Shown piece after piece: positions 59,450 through 64,000 of a stretch of DNA of 64,000 nucleotides. A program made the translations under genes and the position numbers. Within the stretch, counting starts at the first letter, position 1. Each line of letters begins with the position of its first letter. Source of the stretch: Cyclina sinensis (Eukaryota > Mollusca > Bivalvia > Venerida > Veneridae); NCBI GenBank assembly GCA_012932295.1, contig JAAONU010000120.1, positions 120,323 through 184,322 of the forward strand. The letters are read 5' to 3'. Under the pieces are notes generated by a model that searched no databases, was not told the DNA's origin, and saw only the letters and a list, made by a program, of their open reading frames with translations.

Positions 59450-60600
59450 TTAAATATCCTGCTCATCAATCGCATGTTCACTCTATTTTAACTAAAATAT
59501 GTTTTTATTCTTTGATACAGTTTCAAAGAAACCTTGACAATAAATATGCATTATTTAGCGCTTCTTTAATTATCAAAATCTTGTTTGTCTTTTGCGGTGT
59601 CCTGTGGTGAAAGAATGTGGTTACTTAATATGGGGGTGACATACTGTCTTTGTTTTGATAAGTCACCGTTAATTGTCATCGTCGGTCTTGCTTGATCAGT
59701 CATGGTAAAACACTGTAATAACGAAATTTGATCTTAAGAAAATGCCTCAAGGCTATAAAACATGGTCTTTATTTGTTCCTGATTGTTATATGAAATTTAA
59801 GAATATATATTCTTCCTTACAAGCAAGATTTTAAAGACAGCATGGAATTCAGCATCTGTTGCCATATGGACCGTTTATTTTCTATTCTTATTTTCTTGCA
59901 TTTTGGAAACCTGTTTTTGCAAAGTATTGATATGTACGATGTATGAGTTTGTGTATGCAGAAAGAAAACAATAGCTGCAAGCCACGAGTGTAGGACAATA
60001 GCCCACTAGGACAATAGCCCTTTGGGACAATAGCCCACTAGGACAATAGTCCACTGGTTTGCATCATTATGCATTTAATTAAGAAATTGAATATGTAATG
60101 AGTTTAAAATATAAGTATTCATCAGTCAACAGTGATGAGTTTTTTTTAATTCTTACATTTCTGTTTAAACAAACAGCAGATCCAGATCTAATGGATTTTT
60201 TACCAACTCTATACTTTTTACTCATGTTTTATTTGGTAGACACAGGGTATAAATGAGTAAAAACACATTGTATTATTGAATATGAAAATTAATGCAGACA
60301 AAGGATTAATATATAAATGTGAATATTAAAAAATTAAACATCTATATAATTAGTTTATTACATCTGCACCCTTTTTGATAAACAGTGGGCTATGTCCTCC
60401 CTGCCAAATTTAGCAGTGGGCTATTGTCCAGTGGGATATTGTCCAGTGGGCTATTGTCCAGTGGGACATTGTCCAGTGGGCTATTGTCCGTTCCCCGCAA
60501 GCCACACGTTTGTAAGATACTGATCTTACAATTATACGTTTTCTTCCCTTCTTATTATTTTCAACATTACTGTTGTGGATATTTCTTGTAATACGAAAAA
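59450..60600. repeat. Inverted segmental duplication, arm 2
   Basis: Reverse complement of 48340-48905 plus 49332-49375, split by the element at 59986-60496. It provides the TRIM-free allele: the TTTTAG(T/A)TAAAATAGAGTGAA sequence directly follows AATAAAAACA. Short stretches left of it (59303-59450) match 49376-49625 in direct orientation, so the rearrangement was not a simple inversion. Confidence 0.78.
59986..60496. mobile_element. Foldback-type element with 17-bp subrepeats and 9-bp target duplication
   Basis: Flanked by GCAAGCCAC at 59977-59985 and 60497-60505. Arm 1 of the duplication has a single GTGGCTTGC there, proving insertion. The ends are arrays of a 17-bp unit, GGACAATAGCCCACTAG: four or more on the left and the inverse, CAGTGGGCTATTGTCC, six times on the right. 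The AT-rich centre has no ORF. A 9-bp duplication would fit Mutator-like elements, but no transposase is present to confirm it. Confidence 0.85.
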
Positions 60601-60671
60601 CAAAATTATTATGACACCTATGTAACTGTACCCTTTTGGTAAGATTTTTTAAAGATAGATACATGTACTTT

Positions 60672-61656
60672 TTAACAGCCAAGGGCAAAGTTAGACTATT
60701 CGCAGACGATACAATAGTATATCTAACCATCAAATCCACCCGAGATGCCGAAACCCTTCAAATGACCTTCATAGTCTTGAAAACTGGGAATCTGATTGGT
60801 CCATGGAATTCAACCCTGACAAATGTGAAATCCTTAGAATCCGCCGAAAAAACATCCTATCATATTCCCTTACAAACTTCATGGTATTGAACTGAAAACC
60901 ACAGAGGCTGCTAAATATTTAGGCGTAACAATAAGTAAAGACCTTTCCTGGACCAATCACATCAACAACATAACATCTAAAGCCAAAAATTCACTCAGGT
61001 TCATTAAAAGAAATGTTAAAACTTCAAATAAAAAGGTCAAAGAAACTGCCTACAAAACTTATGTAAGGCCCCAGTTAGAATACTGTTCTACGGTTTGGCA
61101 TCCTTGGCAAAAATATTTAATCTATAAATTAGAACAAGTTCAAAGATCTGCCGCCAGATATGTAACTAATGATTATAATTACACCAGTAGTGTGTCCCAA
61201 ATGTTGTTGGATCTAAAATGGCAAACCTTAGAACAAAGACGTAACATCAGCTCTGTCACTTTTTTGTATAAGATCCAACACAATCTTGTTAGGGTTGACC
61301 ATCACCACCTGACACCCACAAGAAACCTGAACTATCTTATACCACATTCAAGGACACAATATCATTCCCACTCATTCTTCCCAAGAAGTATTCGTCTGTG
61401 GAATGGTCTACCTGTGGCCTTGCAAGCTAGTCCCAGTATAGACACCTTTACTGGGAAGCTGCATCCTTTCCACCAGTTCTAAATCTATACACTGTTTTTA
61501 CCTTTTTAACTTTAGTTCTGTAGTTCTTTTACCTTGAAATTCTAGTAACTTTGCACTTAACATATCCTAACAGCTATTCCCAGACAACGCGCCTGCTTAG
61601 TATAATCAATTGTTGATTGTGAAGCAGTACAATGTAGATGTAGATGTAGATTTTTT
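60672..61656 (+). mobile_element. 5'-truncated CR1/Jockey-type LINE, family A copy 2
   Basis: Same family as 7113-8200. It encodes KVRLFADDTIVYLT (60686-60730), FNPDKCEILRI across a frame break, AAKYLGVTISKDLSW (60905-60955), and the C-terminal part RNLNYLIPHSRTQYHS and PRSIRLWNGLP (61192-61482, stop TAA). The 3' end is GTAGATGTAGATGTAGAT at 61632-61650. Confidence 0.88.
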
Positions 61657-61741
61657 TCGTGAAATTTTGATAAAATAAGAAGAATAAATCTACTGGAGAA
61701 TATCACAAGACCTTTATTTCACAGTTCAATAGATTCAGATG

Positions 61742-61939
61742 TCAGCACAAAATCTTTACAGATATTCTTTTTTCAGTTAGAAGACCATGGGGTATATCTT
61801 TGCTGATAATAAATGCTTCATGTGGTTTAATTGAATCTGTTTCTCTAACATACAACGTCACAATCACATTACAGCTATAAAAATGGGACATTTTTCGAAA
61901 GCTCTGCATTATCCAACTGCTTCGATCTGCGCAGTCCAT
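61742..61939 (-). other. Unidentified coding-like segment, copy 2
   Basis: 65 codons on the minus strand from ATG 61939 with FYSCNVIVTLYV and KPHEAFIISKDIPHGLL, matching 19820-19975. A stop at 61742-61744 is followed within 30 nt by AATAAA (minus strand, near 61716). It could be a real short terminal exon or a retrocopy. The family is not recognised. Confidence 0.4.
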
Positions 61940-62400
61940 GGCGGATGCAAGGGAGGTAATTAGGGAGGTAATAATTTCTGGAACGGTCTATACCAGCACT
62001 CTTACCACTCTTAAGGGAAGAAAAAGCTTTATCACATCATCGACCGTGAAATCCACGTCAAGTTCATCAACATTCATCAAGGACCCCGTTGGAAATAAGT
62101 CTTCGGACTTTACGGGTTATCCTGTGCACATTCCAATCCATTTTTATGTGATATTTTACGCTTTAAATGATTACAATTATGTGTTAGGTATTTGTGGCAT
62201 CCAATTTCTGTGATAAGCATTTTGTGATGTAGTCAAAGTTTGTGAAGATCTAGTCAAACTCTGTGATATTGAAATATATGCTAGAATTTATTTTAAATAG
62301 TATTAGTTTAGACTTATGAATTTATGTCTTTTAAATTGTATGTAATTATGGACCTTATTGCACAAATAAAATCTTATCTTATCTTATCTTAACATTGTTA
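61938..62400 (+). other. Small ORF ending in a retrotransposon-like 3' tail
   Basis: ATG 61938 (CCATGG context) opens 91 codons beginning MADAREVIREV, rich in Ser/Thr, with no recognised domain. Downstream, AATAAAATCTTATCTTATCTTATCTTA (62367 on) resembles the simple-repeat 3' end of a LINE or SINE. The ORF may be incidental. Confidence 0.3.
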
Positions 62401-62682
62401 TATACTATATCATTGCTATTTAAACCACAAACAAGTATATAACAAAAGAGCTCATGGTAATTTTTGTGGGTAAAACCTATTGTTACAAGAGTTAAGAGTC
62501 ATGCTGTGGATCAATGAATTACCACAAATGCTTTGCACATCGTGTAAAAGGTCTTTCACGGTAAATATTGCATGACGTGTTGCTCATGTTTCAATTACAT
62601 TTTAACTTTATCTCACTTGTGTTAGGATGAGACATCTAGAAGAGCATTCGCCGATATATTTAAACGAACATTTTTATACGAA

Positions 62683-63802
62683 ATGCATAAATTACGGACA
62701 GAGTTAGTTTTGATTTGCGCCATTTCACTTGTCATTTGGACATTCATTCTTAAAGGTAACACTTTTTGCTTTTTAACATTCCAGTGCCTAACAAAAAATA
62801 AAAACAGTACTAATCTTAAATAAAAGATCTGACATGGTTTTACATTTCATTAAATATATTTAACCAGTTTAGGAGAAAGGCGTATTCAGCGAGCCTCTTA
62901 CGAGCTTTATTTTTTCCTGGACGAGTTATGAAAGATTATATGTAATGTAAACTACTGTCAGATTTTTCCATCACAAAAGTGAGACAACAACAAAATTAAT
63001 AATGTTTAACGCTGTATCTAATTTAAGAATACGGAACAGATGCTTTTACAAAACATTCCTAAACAAAAAAGTTACTTTATTAAAATAAAACTGAAATAGA
63101 CAGTGAGCGTACGAATCAGAATGTCTGTACGATATCATATTTAGAATATTATAGTAAATATAAACAATCAAATTGTGGCAAAAACAAACAAACAAATAAA
63201 TAAATAAATAAATCTGTAATATTCAGAAATACGTCAAGATTGTATTACAACATTTGTTGTGTGATGAAAAAGGTTATTTTTGTATAAAATTTTGTATTCT
63301 CAACCCGTTTAAAGCCATGTTACAATGATTATTTATTTTGAGTGTAACAATAAGGAAACGCAAAAAACCCCTAATCACGTTCTGTAGGATTGAATTATAA
63401 CTCAAATATATGATCAAATAATGTTGTTGTAATTGTTTTCCTCATCAAACAATGTTATTTAATATTATAATAATAAGTCTTCTTGGTGGACAAGATGAGG
63501 ATGGTTTCACATCGTGTTTCTGTAAAATCGCTCTGACTTGATTTAAAAAAGACGAAATTTACGGATATTTTAGACAGCTGAGACACCCATTGCATAAAGT
63601 AAAATGTATCTTTTTTTCTTCATCATAGGTTTTCCTGACAGTTTTCACTATTGTGATAGGACAGCAAGTACTCATATGCTGAAGCATGTGAATGATATAA
63701 ATGCAAAACTCTGAAAGTGGTGGAAAAGATAAAACCTTTTCAAATGCTACAGAGCCTTGTCAACAATGTAATGATATCAATGATAGGATTGAGTCAATTC
63801 AG
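62683..63802 (+). pseudogene. Second carbohydrate sulfotransferase copy, 5' exons, with a 2-base deletion
   Basis: Exon 1 (62683-62755, donor AAAG/GTAACA) reads MHKLRTELVLICAISLVIW, a short cytoplasmic tail and signal anchor as in Golgi type II enzymes. Exon 2 (63629-63802, acceptor ATCATAG, donor ATTCAG/GTATGG) reads FPDSFHYCDRTASTHMLKHV and aligns to 33855-34030. It is 174 nt instead of 176: two bases are missing after GCA near 63705, bringing a TGA into frame at once. The catalytic exon lies beyond base 64000. The intron and 3' flank are also similar to the other copy, so this is an inverted gene-segment duplication. The deletion makes a pseudogene likely, unless it is a sequencing error or allele. 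Confidence 0.75.
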
Positions 63803-63947
63803 GTATGGTTTTGAAAAACGTTGTTAAATATAGGCTGTTTGAATAAACAGCAGTGTAGACCTTCCTTTTGTCAGCTTTTAGTGAGTAAATGTCAAATTAT
63901 GTGAGTTTCAGACTATTTCCGTCTGTTTTTTACCTGCCATTCACTGT

Positions 63948-63996
63948 TTCATTCTCACACACACACACCCTCCCACTCATCCACACACACACACCT
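63948..63996. repeat. (CA)n-rich microsatellite
   Basis: ACACACAC runs broken by CCTCCCA blocks at the right edge of the window. The equivalent place near 33660-33690 has only a weak version. Confidence 0.8.
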
Positions 63997-64000
63997 CCCA

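Overview
The window is AT-rich, intron-rich animal DNA packed with transposon relics. The mix (CR1/Jockey-type LINEs with a PHD-finger ORF1, a BEL/Pao LTR element, a DIRS-type element, tRNA-headed SINEs and several arrays of diverged ~150-bp repeats) is most like a bivalve mollusc. This is an inference from the repeat types and the host genes; no species is claimed.

Host genes. (1) The first five coding exons of a P2X ATP-gated channel lie on the minus strand (10237 down to 421); the rest lies left of the window. (2) A possible two-exon secreted peptide gene lies on the plus strand (14435-14440 joined to 19034-19285). (3) A Golgi-type carbohydrate sulfotransferase lies on the minus strand (34030 down to 31233). 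(4) An inverted second copy of its 5' part lies on the plus strand (62683-63802) and carries a 2-base deletion. Two promoter/first-exon-like segments with a perfect GTCACGTGAC palindrome (20.3 kb, 50.56 kb) and two diverged copies of an unidentified coding-like segment (19.8 kb plus, 61.8 kb minus) are more tentative.

Layout. 0-10.2 kb: P2X exons and introns with a 35-bp minisatellite, MITEs, foldback elements and a LINE fragment. 10.6-12.5 kb: LINE. 12.5-20.6 kb: mostly non-coding, with the candidate peptide gene, a 5'-truncated LINE with a 9-bp target duplication and a second MITE copy. 21-30 kb: SINE, a 3 x 180-bp array, an 18 x 54-bp array, dispersed repeats and a 26.3-30.0 kb satellite-like array. 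31-34 kb: sulfotransferase. 33-38 kb: small arrays and a 418-bp element. 38.7-41 kb: broken LINE with a SINE. 41.4-47.4 kb: BEL/Pao element with nearly identical LTRs but a broken interior. 48-50 kb: one arm of a duplication carrying a second 418-bp element. 50.6-52.7 kb: DIRS-type relic. 53-61.7 kb: mariner scrap, five LINE pieces, and the other arm of the duplication carrying a foldback element. 61.7-64 kb: sulfotransferase copy.

Most interesting object. At 37498-37915 and 48910-49327 sit two insertions of exactly 418 bp. Each has two 146-bp terminal direct repeats (TG...CA), a 126-bp interior with a TGGCGCC-type primer-binding site and a polypurine tract, and a 4-bp target duplication. This is the layout of a terminal-repeat retrotransposon in miniature (TRIM). 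Each LTR contains a complete 73-nt tRNA-Thr-like gene in the sense direction, with intact A and B boxes and, 2 nt after the tRNA, a T5 pol III terminator. The known parallel is Cassandra of plants, whose LTRs carry 5S rRNA; I know of no described tRNA-carrying animal counterpart, but could not search.
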